Below, one piece after another: positions 16,289 through 24,920 of a DNA stretch of 64,000 nt (positions are counted from its first letter, which is position 1; each line of letters starts with the position of its first letter). Location: contig CAMYXP010000007.1 of NCBI GenBank assembly GCA_947303085.1, positions 62,001 through 126,000 of the forward strand. Reading direction: 5' to 3'. The position numbers were made by a program, and so were the translations under genes. The stretch is from an uncultured Bacteroidales bacterium (GTDB lineage: Bacteria; Bacteroidota; Bacteroidia; Bacteroidales; F082). The notes under the pieces were generated by a model, which saw nothing but the letters and a program-made list of their open reading frames with translations, was not told the DNA's origin and ran no database searches.

Positions 16289-16774
16289 TTATACGAACCT
16301 CCTCTTCATAAAACACCTCACTTTCCCATAAGCCGCGCTTTCGATGGTATATGGTGTGCCATGTTGAATGTCGCAATTCTCACCTAATTTGCTGGTCCAA
16401 CAGCCATTGTTCTTCTGTCTGGAAGCATGGGTGCATATATCCCACTTGTCTGGCCTTGCATATAATGCTATCTTCCTATACCCTTGTTCAAAATCACCAT
16501 TATCGCAACATTCATATCCTTTTAATCGAAAGGCTTTTATGAAGTTTTCAATTGATGGTAGCTGAATTTCATCGGTTGGCCAGTAATGAACACCATCTAA
16601 GAAATCATAATTACCCGTGTTTGGCCACATCCATCTGTCATTTATATTATATGCCCAGGCAATGCAATTATATTTTGATGTAGCTTTGCTTGTTATATCA
16701 AAATCTTTGTCATTCTTTAATTCTGGGAAATAACATATAAGTTCATTCTTTATCTGCTCAACTCTCTCGCCCAT
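16289..16774 (-). CDS. DUF7689-like protein of unknown function
   Basis: A 161-residue protein with an invariant-looking pattern YNCIAWAYN, YWPTDE, GYECCDNGDFEQGYRKIALYA, THASRQ, WTSKLGENCDIQH and YGKVRCFMKR. The ordered Cys, His and Asp/His residues look like a papain-like or amidase active site, but this is a visual guess. I believe it matches a family named DUF7689. Its ATG lies 25 nt inside the end of the upstream gene, so the two are translationally coupled and probably act together. The gene is low in GC and followed by repeat remnants. Confidence 0.6.
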   Translation of the reverse strand: MGERVEQIKNELICYFPELKNDKDFDITSKATSKYNCIAWAYNINDRWMWPNTGNYDFLDGVHYWPTDEIQLPSIENFIKAFRLKGYECCDNGDFEQGYRKIALYARPDKWDICTHASRQKNNGCWTSKLGENCDIQHGTPYTIESAAYGKVRCFMKRRFV

Positions 16775-17199
16775 AGTTTACAAGCTTCAGGAATTGTGGT
16801 ATTTGGATTATTGGAAACTTTCCTATGATAAATATAATTTAATGCCCAAACCAACGTTGATGGGTTACTACTAATTTCTTCCAATATGAAAGGTACTGCG
16901 TCTTCTCCCATGGCAACAATTGCTTTAAAAGCATCATGATCAACAATATCATTAACAGACGACAAAAAACGAGAATCTTTTTCCCATCTTTCATAAAAAG
17001 ACCGAAATCTTAATTTTGAGATATATGTCATTAAGTTCTCAGAATCAGCCTGTTTCATGGAATCGAACATCACCTTGTCGGTAATTGTCGAATAGATACC
17101 GCTGTAATTGTCTACAGCCGAATAGACAGGCAATGTCGCAGCCATTCCTAATGACAATGTGATTGGTTTCATTATTCTCGACACCTTTGTCAGTTGCAT
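16750..17199 (-). CDS. Small helical protein of unknown function (middle gene of an overlapping trio)
   Basis: A 149-residue protein with a weak hydrophobic N-terminal stretch (IMKPITLSLGMAATLPVY) and a helical C-terminal half (KAIVAMGEDAVPFILEEI, then ALNYIYHRKVS) reminiscent of HEAT-type helices. No catalytic motif is apparent. It overlaps the upstream TIGR04255-like gene by 10 nt and the downstream DUF7689-like gene by 25 nt, an arrangement typical of co-acting proteins such as toxin-antitoxin or defence cassettes. Function unknown. Confidence 0.6.
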   Translation of the reverse strand: MQLTKVSRIMKPITLSLGMAATLPVYSAVDNYSGIYSTITDKVMFDSMKQADSENLMTYISKLRFRSFYERWEKDSRFLSSVNDIVDHDAFKAIVAMGEDAVPFILEEISSNPSTLVWALNYIYHRKVSNNPNTTIPEACKLWARELSR

Positions 17200-17924
17200 A
17201 ATTCCTTTGTTTTATCAGTTATTGAATCAAAAAATATCTTGTTTTTAATCTCTCTAAGATTTGAAATACATGACAATATAGTCTCTTTGTCGTAAAAAAG
17301 TGACTGTCTATCTAATACGTCGATATCCAACAAATATGCGAACTTGTTTGAAAAATCACTTTCAACACTTTGATTAACAATAGCATATACGTTGGTTTGT
17401 GGAATATCATATTGCAAACGGAAGCCATATTGCCTAAGAGGGAACAACGTTTCACCATTTTTCGAAATTACAGTTGTGAAATAATCCTCAGGTTTTTCAA
17501 ACTCGTCTAACAAAAACCTGTTTATAAATCTGATTGAAGTTCTTTTAATATCGACATTCCCAAGAACATTTGAAAAAACATCAAGAACACTTTCAACCTG
17601 TTTTATAAAATTATCCCATCCGTTATACAACAATTCGCTGATATATGTCAATGTATCTTCAAGAATTTCTACTCTCTCCTTTTGATCCGATGTCAAATAA
17701 ATGTAGCTTTTTATTTTAGCATCAGAAGTACCATTCAACCTTGATTTGCCAAGAGGAATACTCGTGTTGTCCAAATTCAAGCCAACCTCGATGTTGTCTT
17801 TTCTTATAGGGAATTTGTGTCTAAGCAACGTGTCGGTTTTATCATAAACATTCATTTCCACAGCACTAAACTTCAGTTGAAATAATGCCAATTTTACAGG
17901 GGGATTGTTTAAAGACGGATACAT
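17190..17924 (-). CDS. TIGR04255-family protein
   Basis: A 244-residue protein started at the ATG at 17924; the frame extends 3 codons further only through TTG. MYPSLNNPPVKLALFQLKF near the N terminus and RFINRFLL in the middle match the sporadically distributed TIGR04255 family, which has no known activity but often sits in variable regions. It is the first gene of a three-gene overlapping cassette with the helical protein and the DUF7689-like protein. Confidence 0.65.
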   Translation of the reverse strand: MYPSLNNPPVKLALFQLKFSAVEMNVYDKTDTLLRHKFPIRKDNIEVGLNLDNTSIPLGKSRLNGTSDAKIKSYIYLTSDQKERVEILEDTLTYISELLYNGWDNFIKQVESVLDVFSNVLGNVDIKRTSIRFINRFLLDEFEKPEDYFTTVISKNGETLFPLRQYGFRLQYDIPQTNVYAIVNQSVESDFSNKFAYLLDIDVLDRQSLFYDKETILSCISNLREIKNKIFFDSITDKTKELCN

Positions 17925-18034
17925 TGTTACCAATAATTAACAAATTTCTAATCACAAAATACAAATATTTATATAGATACCTTTAACAATAAAACTATTA
18001 TACCACTCCGCAATTGTCTTTTTATTTCTATCCA

Positions 18035-18070
18035 CAGCCCTAAGCCGTAGCCTAAGCCACGGCTCAGGGT
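18035..18070. repeat. Inverted repeat AGCCGT/ACGGCT downstream of the lipoprotein gene
   Basis: AGCCGT and ACGGCT, separated by about ten bases and flanked by CCTA/CAGG, form a hairpin just after the stop of the lipoprotein gene 18078-18956. There is no T-run on either side, so it is not a textbook terminator, though it may protect or end the transcript. Confidence 0.35.
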
Positions 18071-18077
18071 AGATTCT

Positions 18078-18956
18078 TTAGAATGGCACTTCGTTGCCTT
18101 CCAGCCAATCGGAATCAACCTGAAAGGTTGCCGATGAGGTACCGGCCGTAAAGACCTGTCCACGTAACGTGGTAATTCGGTTTCGCCTCAGAGGAACATT
18201 AGGTACTACCTTTGTAAATAATACATTTTCGCCAGCATCAAGCGCCTCAATGGTGATGGTCATCGTCTGCTCATCAGTAGCCAGGAACGCGTAGTTGCCT
18301 ACATCGAGGGTCGTCACGGCACTACTAGGAGTGTTGGTGACCGCAAACCCACTGTTGACCGTGGCCAAACCCGTGGTTGGATTGAAACTCTTGCCACCGG
18401 CACTGTAGGTGGTGCGGATTTTCGTCACACTGGCCGTACGTTCATCGGTAGAAACGATGTGAAGCTTGGCGATGATACGGCTCATCGTAACATTGAGGTC
18501 GAGTGGCGTTGAGCTTGTAACCGTCACACTCTGCGTCGCGCAGAACGTTTCACGAGCACGCTCAGATGTGTAGCCTGCCGACGTTGGACTGTTTAACTCA
18601 AACACATCTCCGACTGAATACCCGCGACCAATAACTACCATAGTATAGTTGCCAATAGGCAGGTCGCACTCAAACGAGCCGAACGTGGTGTAGGTGCTTC
18701 CGTCATCACGCATTTGCGTGTGCTTGTAAACCTCAGTCGTCCCTTCATAGAACGCAAGGTCGATGGCACCAACATTGATGTATTCGCCTATCGGCTCCCC
18801 ATCTCGAGTGGGAAATTCCCCCTCGGTGATTGTAAAATCGTTGACACCAACGCAAATGTGGGCAAAACCCTCTGGTTGACTTGTAGTCAACACCTCTTTT
18901 TTGCTGCAGCTCACCACCAGCAAGCTGACAGCCAGCATAAAAAATAGCTTTTTCAT
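18078..18956 (-). CDS. FimA/Mfa-type fimbrillin-like lipoprotein
   Basis: A 292-residue exported protein with a lipoprotein signal (MKKLFFMLAVSLLVVSC, lipobox cysteine Cys17). Two beta-rich domains follow, with features of Bacteroidales fimbrillins: LPIGNYTMVVIGRG in the N-terminal domain, and TPLDLNVTMSRIIAKLHIV then RNRITTLRGQVF further on. It could be a fimbrial tip or minor subunit, or a surface lipoprotein co-regulated with the capsule. No other fimbrial genes are adjacent. It has its own Bacteroidetes-type promoter at 18988-19018, so it is probably transcribed independently of ugd copy 2. Confidence 0.7.
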   Translation of the reverse strand: MKKLFFMLAVSLLVVSCSKKEVLTTSQPEGFAHICVGVNDFTITEGEFPTRDGEPIGEYINVGAIDLAFYEGTTEVYKHTQMRDDGSTYTTFGSFECDLPIGNYTMVVIGRGYSVGDVFELNSPTSAGYTSERARETFCATQSVTVTSSTPLDLNVTMSRIIAKLHIVSTDERTASVTKIRTTYSAGGKSFNPTTGLATVNSGFAVTNTPSSAVTTLDVGNYAFLATDEQTMTITIEALDAGENVLFTKVVPNVPLRRNRITTLRGQVFTAGTSSATFQVDSDWLEGNEVPF

Positions 18957-18987
18957 AAATGTTGAATTTAAAGTTACTTGTACGCTG

Positions 18988-19018
18988 CAAAAGTACGAAT
19001 AAAACTCATTGCTTCAAC
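18988..19018 (-). promoter_or_regulatory. Bacteroidetes sigma-type promoter for the fimbrillin-like gene
   Basis: On the minus strand, GTTG (plus 19015-19018) is followed after 19 nt by TACTTTTG (plus 18988-18995), the TTG-N19-TAnnTTTG pattern. It lies about 30 nt before the ATG at 18956. Confidence 0.65.
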
Positions 19019-19135
19019 ATTTTTTTGAAAAAATTTTTATGCTAACTTATTGATTATCTATATATTATATGTTATATATTAATATATTGTTATATACGCG
19101 CGCGATACTTATTTTTTATTACTACGCCTTTCTTA

Positions 19136-20440
19136 TCAATCCCTCTTAAAAATATCTCTCGTATAAACTTTCTCCATCACATCGTCCAAGCAACTATCAT
19201 ATCTGTTTGCAATAATTGCCTGACTCTGTTCTTTAAACTTCTTCAAATCATTAACCACCAAACTTCCGAAGAATGTGCTGCCGTCTTCCAATGTAGGCTC
19301 GTAGATAATCACCTGTGCGCCTTTGGCTTTGATACGCTTCATCACTCCTTGAATAGCCGATTGACGGAAGTTGTCGCTATTGCTCTTCATGGTGAGACGA
19401 TAAACTCCGATTGTCGGAGTTTGGTGCTCTGCGCCATACTGGTTGTTGGTCGAGTAGGCATAGTAGCCTGCCATTTTGAGAACCTGGTCGGCAATGAAAT
19501 CTTTTCTTGTTCTGTTGCTCTCGACAATGGCCGTCATCATATTCTGCGGAACGTCCTCGTAGTTAGCCAGAAGTTGCTTTGTATCTTTCGGGAGGCAGTA
19601 ACCGCCATAACCGAAACTTGGGTTGTTATAATGAGAACCAATACGCGGGTCAAGACCAATGCCGTCGATAATAGCTTGAGTATCAAGACCTTTCATCTCT
19701 GCGTACGTGTCAAGCTCGTTGAAGTAAGAAACTCTTAATGCCAGATAGGTGTTGGCGAAGAGCTTCACGGCTTCAGCTTCTTTCATGCCTACAAACAGCA
19801 TCGGCACATCCGTCTTGATAGCTGCCTCTTGTAGAAGCTTAGCGAATACGTGAGCACGCTCGGTGAGCCAATCAATATCAGTCAAAGCTTTGATAGCCTC
19901 ATTTTCCTCTTGATATTCAACACCTTTCATCATCTTCGGGATACCAACGATTATACGGCTAGGGTAGAGATTATCGTAGAGGGCTTTGCTCTCGCGAAGG
20001 AACTCAGGGCTAAAGAGCAGGTTGAATTTCTTAACACCTTTTGCGGCATACTTCACATACAAACTTCTCGTGTAGCCAACAGGAATAGTCGATTTGATAA
20101 CCATCACCGCCTCCGAATTCACCTTCAGCACAGAATCGATAACAGCCTCCACCGCAGAAGTATCGAAGAAATTCTTCTGGCTGTCGTAGTTTGTTGGAGC
20201 GGCTATCACAACAAACTCAGCATCCTTGTAACCAGCCTTCTGGTCAAGAGTAGCCTTGAGGTTTAAAGGCTTTGTTGCCAAATATTCCTCAATATAATCG
20301 TCCTGAATTGGCGACTTTTTGTTGTTCACCATGTCAACACGCTCTTGAACCACATCGACAGCGGTTACTTCATTATGTTGAGCGAGCAGAGTGGCAATAC
20401 TCATGCCCACATAGCCTGTTCCTGCTACTGAAATTTTCAT
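19136..20440 (-). CDS. ugd: UDP-glucose 6-dehydrogenase (copy 2)
   Basis: A 434-residue protein nearly the same as ugd copy 1 at 12011-13309: [35 protein letters not shown] and the catalytic cysteine in [15 protein letters not shown]. Differences cluster around residues 180-210 and 325-345. DNA divergence at third positions is extensive. Unlike copy 1 it has no structured leader; it follows the YhcH-type gene by 75 nt and is followed by an AT-rich spacer (19020-19130). Two copies imply high or separately controlled UDP-glucuronate demand, or the joining of two polysaccharide loci. Confidence 0.93.
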   Translation of the reverse strand: MKISVAGTGYVGMSIATLLAQHNEVTAVDVVQERVDMVNNKKSPIQDDYIEEYLATKPLNLKATLDQKAGYKDAEFVVIAAPTNYDSQKNFFDTSAVEAVIDSVLKVNSEAVMVIKSTIPVGYTRSLYVKYAAKGVKKFNLLFSPEFLRESKALYDNLYPSRIIVGIPKMMKGVEYQEENEAIKALTDIDWLTERAHVFAKLLQEAAIKTDVPMLFVGMKEAEAVKLFANTYLALRVSYFNELDTYAEMKGLDTQAIIDGIGLDPRIGSHYNNPSFGYGGYCLPKDTKQLLANYEDVPQNMMTAIVESNRTRKDFIADQVLKMAGYYAYSTNNQYGAEHQTPTIGVYRLTMKSNSDNFRQSAIQGVMKRIKAKGAQVIIYEPTLEDGSTFFGSLVVNDLKKFKEQSQAIIANRYDSCLDDVMEKVYTRDIFKRD

Positions 20441-20515
20441 ATATCAGTTTTAATTATTTACTTTGTTTAAAGTCTGTGGGTAAATCCCCGCAAGATTAAC
20501 AGAAAAAGCTGTTCT

Positions 20516-20971
20516 TTATCCAACTGCCACTTTCACCACAACTTTCTTTACCATCTGAGGCTCATCGACACACAACTGAGGCATGTGACCGTCTTGCGGG
20601 AAGAAGATGGCAAAATAGCCATTGCCAATTATCATCTCCTGTGCTTTAACGCCATCCTCATTATAGTAAGCCGCATCTTTTTCTTCACTATAAGGCGTGG
20701 ATTCTGTCAACTTTTCTATCGGATAACAAGCAATACGCTCCTCGCCTTTCAAAAGATATTGAATATCAATGTTCTTTCTATGTGCCTCAAAACCAACCTC
20801 GTTCTTAACCTTAGTCTTATATTCAGAAACTATGGCTTTCACCCGAGAAGTAATCTGATAGGTGCCAGGAGCGATATCAGGAGATAGCTGGTGCAAGAAT
20901 TCCAATCCTGCATAGATATCAGGTGATAGATTTTTGTAAAGTGATATGTTGGAGAGGTGGTCGAAGATCAT
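20516..20971 (-). CDS. YhcH/YjgK/YiaL-family protein (sugar anomerase-like cupin)
   Basis: A 151-residue cupin-type protein with the family motifs FEAHRKNIDIQYLLKGEE and FAIFFPQDGHMPQL, which provide the metal-binding histidines and glutamate of the YhcH fold. Family members include an N-acetylneuraminate anomerase, which would fit the presence of a NeuB-like synthase in the same locus, but other sugars are possible. Its start overlaps the last base of the AbiH-like gene, indicating a shared transcript. Confidence 0.83.
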   Translation of the reverse strand: MIFDHLSNISLYKNLSPDIYAGLEFLHQLSPDIAPGTYQITSRVKAIVSEYKTKVKNEVGFEAHRKNIDIQYLLKGEERIACYPIEKLTESTPYSEEKDAAYYNEDGVKAQEMIIGNGYFAIFFPQDGHMPQLCVDEPQMVKKVVVKVAVG

Positions 20972-22086
20972 TATTTCTTATTTTTAGAACTAATAGCTTC
21001 CATTGTTTCGACAAGTCGCTCTAACGTATTAGGAGCAGACTTGCCCATTAGCTTTTCTTCAGGCGTGCGATCATCGACCTTTATGTTGAAAATTGAATCG
21101 TTTATTGATACAAAGATACGTTGAGCTATACTGCTTTTAAGAGGCTCTTCCAGCCCAACATTGGTCATTAACCTGTCTTTTTCTATCTGCATTTGGTATT
21201 CCAACTTGTGACCGTTATTTGCAAAATTAAGCATCTTATCAACATGTGAATATATAATCACATATAAGTCGTTTCTGCTATGCAATTCATCACAAATCAT
21301 TTTCCACCAGAGCTTATCTGTTTCGCCAAAGGAAAGTCCATAACAACATATCAACTGAGCATTGTTTATCAGTGAACTACACTTGTTGGTGTGAGCAACA
21401 CCGTATGTATGGTTGTTCGCCGGTTTTACCAAAGCATTAGTGATATAAGTGAGTTTGCGCAGTTGGTCGTTCTCAATTTGCGAAGCGTCGTTCACACCCA
21501 GAACCATACGAGAGTCGTAATAGCCGTGAACATGAATCGGTTCGTGAATCTCATAACTTGAGGTTTGAACTGGGAATTGCCCAACAAGATGCTCAACGGT
21601 TCGAGTGTAATTGAATGTAATAATGTCAATTACATTGGGGGTTCTAAGCCAAATGTTTTTTCTATTATTATCAATTTGTTCCTTTTCAAAATCGCGCAGA
21701 TGACGCTCGGGAGCAACAATGTCGTTTAAGAACTGTTTCTTCGCATTATCAGCAAAGAAACTGCGTTTATCTTGATCGGCAATATACTCTGAAAGCTTTT
21801 CGCGAATGTCATCATTAATAATATCGAACTCAAACTGCATTCGACGCATATCTGAACTTGTTTTTCCAAGTTGGGCCATATGTTTCCCAAAACGCAGTTC
21901 CAACTGTGACCAAAGGTTAAATCTTTTATTTATATCATCCTTGAGGCGTTTGATACAGACCTTATCTATATCGCTCAAAGCTTCAGGATAAGGTTGGTCG
22001 AGGTAATACCTTAAAAAATCAGGATAGCCGGTATTCAGCCCCACATGCAAATCAAATCCGTTACCAAACAAATATAAAACTCTCAT
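20971..22086 (-). CDS. AbiH-family protein (phage abortive-infection type)
   Basis: A 371-residue protein with the AbiH signature LFGNGFDLHVGLNTGYPDF at the N terminus, FNYTRTVE near the middle, and CYGLSFGETDKLWW towards the C terminus. AbiH was first described as a lactococcal abortive-infection protein; its mechanism is unresolved. Length is within the family range. It lies 33 nt after an unknown 255-residue gene and overlaps the YhcH-type gene by one base, so a defence-type gene is carried inside a surface-polysaccharide operon. Confidence 0.8.
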   Translation of the reverse strand: MRVLYLFGNGFDLHVGLNTGYPDFLRYYLDQPYPEALSDIDKVCIKRLKDDINKRFNLWSQLELRFGKHMAQLGKTSSDMRRMQFEFDIINDDIREKLSEYIADQDKRSFFADNAKKQFLNDIVAPERHLRDFEKEQIDNNRKNIWLRTPNVIDIITFNYTRTVEHLVGQFPVQTSSYEIHEPIHVHGYYDSRMVLGVNDASQIENDQLRKLTYITNALVKPANNHTYGVAHTNKCSSLINNAQLICCYGLSFGETDKLWWKMICDELHSRNDLYVIIYSHVDKMLNFANNGHKLEYQMQIEKDRLMTNVGLEEPLKSSIAQRIFVSINDSIFNIKVDDRTPEEKLMGKSAPNTLERLVETMEAISSKNKK

Positions 22087-22119
22087 CTTACATCAAACTA
22101 TAATAAATAGCATCAATAA

Positions 22120-22887
22120 TTAAGAAGATTTTTTTATTTCTCCAGCTATCTCACCCAATTTATTTCTTGCATTCTTCTTTTTCTCCTCCATCTGACGAAC
22201 ATGTTCTCGGTCGTCAAGAATAAGTTCTATCACAGCTCTAACGATAGAAAAACAATTCAAACACTCTTCCTCTGTTAATGTATGGATACCCGCACTTAAT
22301 ACTCCGTATAAAGGTTTGTTCTCCATAATTACGTCTGGCAAATGATTAGACAGAAGTTTAAGTTTATTATCCATTTTACTTGTTTCGAACTGCGTTTTGT
22401 CAATCTCTCCTTTTTTGATTGCTTCTGCTGCAATTTCCTCAACCAAATGCTCGAAAACACGACGTAAATAAACAAACGACCCTGTTCCTATACCATTAGC
22501 AGCCAGTCCTATAGCTTTAGTAAAATCATTAATATAAGACTCTCCAAGTACTTTTTTATATTGTTTAACTTGAGCAATATGTATGTCTGCCATAGAAGGA
22601 TATTGACCGACTTTTTCTATATAATCTTCTTGCTTATCAAAATGAACCATTACATAAAAACGGTCTCCATAACGCTGACAAACGAAACACACGGTTTTTG
22701 TACCTTGAGATGGTAAATATTTAGAGTCTATTTGCTGATCCAACCTGAAAGTAGAATCAACACTTTTCAATGAATTATATCCGTCAATATGAGTATAACT
22801 ATTTGTTAAATCATCCAATATACTATTGCCAGACAATTTAATCTTTGTATATAAAGGTAAATCAAATATAAACTCTTGAGTAGTCAT
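22120..22887 (-). CDS. Protein of unknown function next to AbiH
   Basis: A 255-residue protein I do not recognise. The N-terminal part contains CFVCQRYGDRFYVMVHFDK, possibly a small beta domain with a C-x2-C pair. The C-terminal part is helical, with FVYLRRVFEHLVEEIAAEA and HTLTEEECLNCFSIVRAVIE, resembling the helical HEPN/DUF4145-like proteins often seen in defence loci, but no R-x4-H RNase motif is evident. It ends in a charged KKKNARNKLGEIAGEIKK tail. It lies 33 nt before abiH and may be its partner. Confidence 0.6.
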   Translation of the reverse strand: MTTQEFIFDLPLYTKIKLSGNSILDDLTNSYTHIDGYNSLKSVDSTFRLDQQIDSKYLPSQGTKTVCFVCQRYGDRFYVMVHFDKQEDYIEKVGQYPSMADIHIAQVKQYKKVLGESYINDFTKAIGLAANGIGTGSFVYLRRVFEHLVEEIAAEAIKKGEIDKTQFETSKMDNKLKLLSNHLPDVIMENKPLYGVLSAGIHTLTEEECLNCFSIVRAVIELILDDREHVRQMEEKKKNARNKLGEIAGEIKKSS

Positions 22888-23034
22888 ACTTATAATATTT
22901 ATACAAATGATTTATTCATGCTCTACCTTAATCAAGTTTTCTAATCATATCCTCTTTTCAAAGCCCAAGCTAAAACAGTCTCTTTCACTTTGTCTTAAAT
23001 CATTAATACTATGCTTTAGGCTAAAGTACAGTGC

Positions 23035-23313
23035 TTACTTCTCGTAATACCCTTTCTTACTGTATTGCGACCAGCGGAGGTACATATCCTGGTAGTGATC
23101 TTTGATAAACTCTGTGATACGTGATATCTCACGGTCGCTGAGAATGCCACGATTTTGAAGTACCGCATCACCGTTGCTCTTAACAAAGAACTTTGCCGAA
23201 CCACCCTCGGTAAGCTTACTATCGCTGGCATGAACGTGCATGCACTCAACAACACAGAACGACGTAAAATAGAGGTAATAACCCACCACCTTGAAATCGT
23301 AATACTTCGGCAT
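23035..23313 (-). CDS. DUF4160-family small protein
   Basis: A 92-residue protein with the DUF4160 pattern YYLYFTSFCVVECMHVHAS, KFFVKSNGDAVLQNRG and ITEFIKDHYQDMYLRWSQYS. The family is often next to DUF2442 proteins and is suspected to be part of toxin-antitoxin-like pairs; its activity is unknown. It starts 3 nt after the 73-residue gene, forming a trio with that gene and the DUF2442-like gene. A 147-nt gap follows before the next gene. Confidence 0.75.
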   Translation of the reverse strand: MPKYYDFKVVGYYLYFTSFCVVECMHVHASDSKLTEGGSAKFFVKSNGDAVLQNRGILSDREISRITEFIKDHYQDMYLRWSQYSKKGYYEK

Positions 23314-23316
23314 GGC

Positions 23317-23538
23317 TCAATCCTCCATATATTTAAGGTTCTGCTTCAAGTAACGGCTCACAATGAAGAGTTCTATGTCGTCCATAGTGGTTTCAAGCAC
23401 CTCGCCAGCAACGCTAAACACAACGGCCTTGTCAGGAGTGTTGAGATTGAGCACTTTTATACAATCGTCCTCACGAGTAAAAGCATATCCGTTGACGATA
23501 AAGTCAGCCTTGTCGGCAATGGTTTTGATATCAGGCAT
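23317..23538 (-). CDS. Small protein, middle gene of the DUF2442/DUF4160 trio
   Basis: A 73-residue acidic protein containing DFIVNGYAFTREDDCIKVLNL, a beta-hairpin-like region, and a C-terminal VSRYLKQNLKYMED. I recognise no family. It overlaps the DUF2442-like gene by 8 nt and ends 3 nt before the DUF4160 gene, so the three are almost certainly one functional unit. Confidence 0.65.
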   Translation of the reverse strand: MPDIKTIADKADFIVNGYAFTREDDCIKVLNLNTPDKAVVFSVAGEVLETTMDDIELFIVSRYLKQNLKYMED

Positions 23539-23821
23539 AATCTATACGTACGTTTTTGATAGGTTTCAAAAAAGCGGTGGGGTCGATATACAAACCTTCA
23601 AGGATTGGCTTGAGGTCAATATATTCCTCTTCAATCTCGGCATTGTGCTTATATTTGGCCATCACAACTAGGTAGCCGTCGTCCCATGTCACAACGTCAA
23701 CATAGCGCTCAAGGCTATAAGGCGCACGAAAGCGGATATTATACCCCCCGAAGCTGAAAGCTGTGAAGCCTTCGCTACTGCTGAGGACTGCCTCGTTGCT
23801 AGTTGTTGTTTGATTGTTCAT
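23531..23821 (-). CDS. DUF2442-like small protein
   Basis: A 96-residue protein whose C-terminal two thirds follows the DUF2442 pattern: a strand ending WDDGYLVVMAKY, then YIDLKPILEGLYIDP and LKPIKNVRIDY. DUF2442 proteins are small, often paired with DUF4160 proteins, and are of uncertain function. The N-terminal 20 residues are serine- and threonine-rich and probably unstructured. It lies 15 nt downstream of the lipocalin gene in the same direction. Confidence 0.65.
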   Translation of the reverse strand: MNNQTTTSNEAVLSSSEGFTAFSFGGYNIRFRAPYSLERYVDVVTWDDGYLVVMAKYKHNAEIEEEYIDLKPILEGLYIDPTAFLKPIKNVRIDYA

Positions 23822-23836
23822 ATATAATTGTTATTT

Positions 23837-24346
23837 TTATTCCTGCTCCACCCAAATCAACTTCTGAACATCATATCCTCTCCTCGTCGCCTCAGCCAAA
23901 ATCGTCCCCTTAACCTCATCGGTCAACTTAGGTGTACGCGAAAGTATCCAAAGATAACTATCATCACTGCCACCAACCAAAACCCATTGGTAATCTTCAT
24001 CCAAAAGCATAATGCGATAGTCGCCATAAAATGGACCGAAGAACGAAACTCTCAGAATTCTTGGAGTGTCAGTGAACTTAGCTTTGCCATTTGCTTTACT
24101 CGGTTTGCCGTCTTTGATACCGGTGTTCAACACAGCCACTTTGCCGTCTTCACGTAATGAATACTGTGCTTTACAGAATTGGATTCCTCTTTCAAATTTA
24201 TGGTCGAAACGGGCTATCTCGTACCATGTTCCGAGATATTTGTCAAGATTTAAATCGCCCGACACTGAATTGTCAATCTTGTTTTGAGCTTTGCAGCCAG
24301 TGAAAAAACAAAGACACATAATCAATAATGTTACGAGGTTTTTCAT
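23837..24346 (-). CDS. Blc-type lipocalin (outer-membrane lipoprotein)
   Basis: A 169-residue protein started at the ATG at 24346 because it gives a proper lipoprotein signal (MKNLVTLLIMCLCFFTGC). The lipocalin signature YLGTWYEIARFDHKFERG and the downstream SFFGPFYGDYRIMLLD are those of bacterial lipocalin Blc, which binds membrane lipids and is linked to envelope stress. A longer frame upstream overlaps the rubrerythrin end and is rejected. It lies 20 nt after rubrerythrin and is probably co-transcribed with it. Confidence 0.88.
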   Translation of the reverse strand: MKNLVTLLIMCLCFFTGCKAQNKIDNSVSGDLNLDKYLGTWYEIARFDHKFERGIQFCKAQYSLREDGKVAVLNTGIKDGKPSKANGKAKFTDTPRILRVSFFGPFYGDYRIMLLDEDYQWVLVGGSDDSYLWILSRTPKLTDEVKGTILAEATRRGYDVQKLIWVEQE

Positions 24347-24366
24347 AATCTTTATACCTTTTATTT

Positions 24367-24906
24367 TTAATAATTCTCCGCGTTTATCTCGAAATACGCC
24401 TGCGGATGGTTGCAAACCGGGCAGATTTGCGGGGCTTTCTTGCCGATGACTATATGACCGCAATTTGAGCATTTCCAGATTCTGTCGCCGTCGCGTGAGA
24501 AGACGATGCCTTCTTTTATGTTGTTCAAAAGTTTTTTATAACGTTCTTCGTGCTCCTTCTCGATGGCAGCCACCATCTCAAACTTGCGGGCAATCTCAGT
24601 GAAACCTTCCTCGCGTGCTTCTTTAGCCATGCGGGCATACATGTCGGTCCACTCGAAGTTCTCGCCTTCAGCGGCGGCTTTCAAGTTAGCCTCAGTGCCT
24701 GGCACCTCGCCGTCGTGCAGATACTTAAACCAAATCTTGGCATGTTCCTGCTCGTTGGCTGCCGTCTCCTCAAATATCTTCGAAATCTGGACATAGCCGT
24801 CTTTCTTGGCCTTCGAGGCAAAATATGTGTATTTGTTGCGTGCCATGGATTCGCCAGCGAAGGCTTCCATGAGATTCTTTTCGGTTTTACTTCCTTTTAA
24901 TTCCAT
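24367..24906 (-). CDS. Rubrerythrin
   Basis: A 179-residue protein with an N-terminal four-helix ferritin-like di-iron domain (ExxH motifs in AANEQEHAK and [11 protein letters not shown]) and a C-terminal rubredoxin domain with CSNCGH and CPVCNH. It reduces hydrogen peroxide in anaerobes. Unusually, it sits 14 nt downstream of rmlA inside a polysaccharide operon, where it would be co-expressed with the surface polymer genes. Confidence 0.93.
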   Translation of the reverse strand: MELKGSKTEKNLMEAFAGESMARNKYTYFASKAKKDGYVQISKIFEETAANEQEHAKIWFKYLHDGEVPGTEANLKAAAEGENFEWTDMYARMAKEAREEGFTEIARKFEMVAAIEKEHEERYKKLLNNIKEGIVFSRDGDRIWKCSNCGHIVIGKKAPQICPVCNHPQAYFEINAENY

Positions 24907-24920
24907 AGTGTAATGTTTTA

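Noticed and set aside
16188-16376. 62-codon minus-strand frame overlapping the DUF7689-like gene end
   Set aside because: Out-of-frame overlap with a better-supported gene and repeat sequence.
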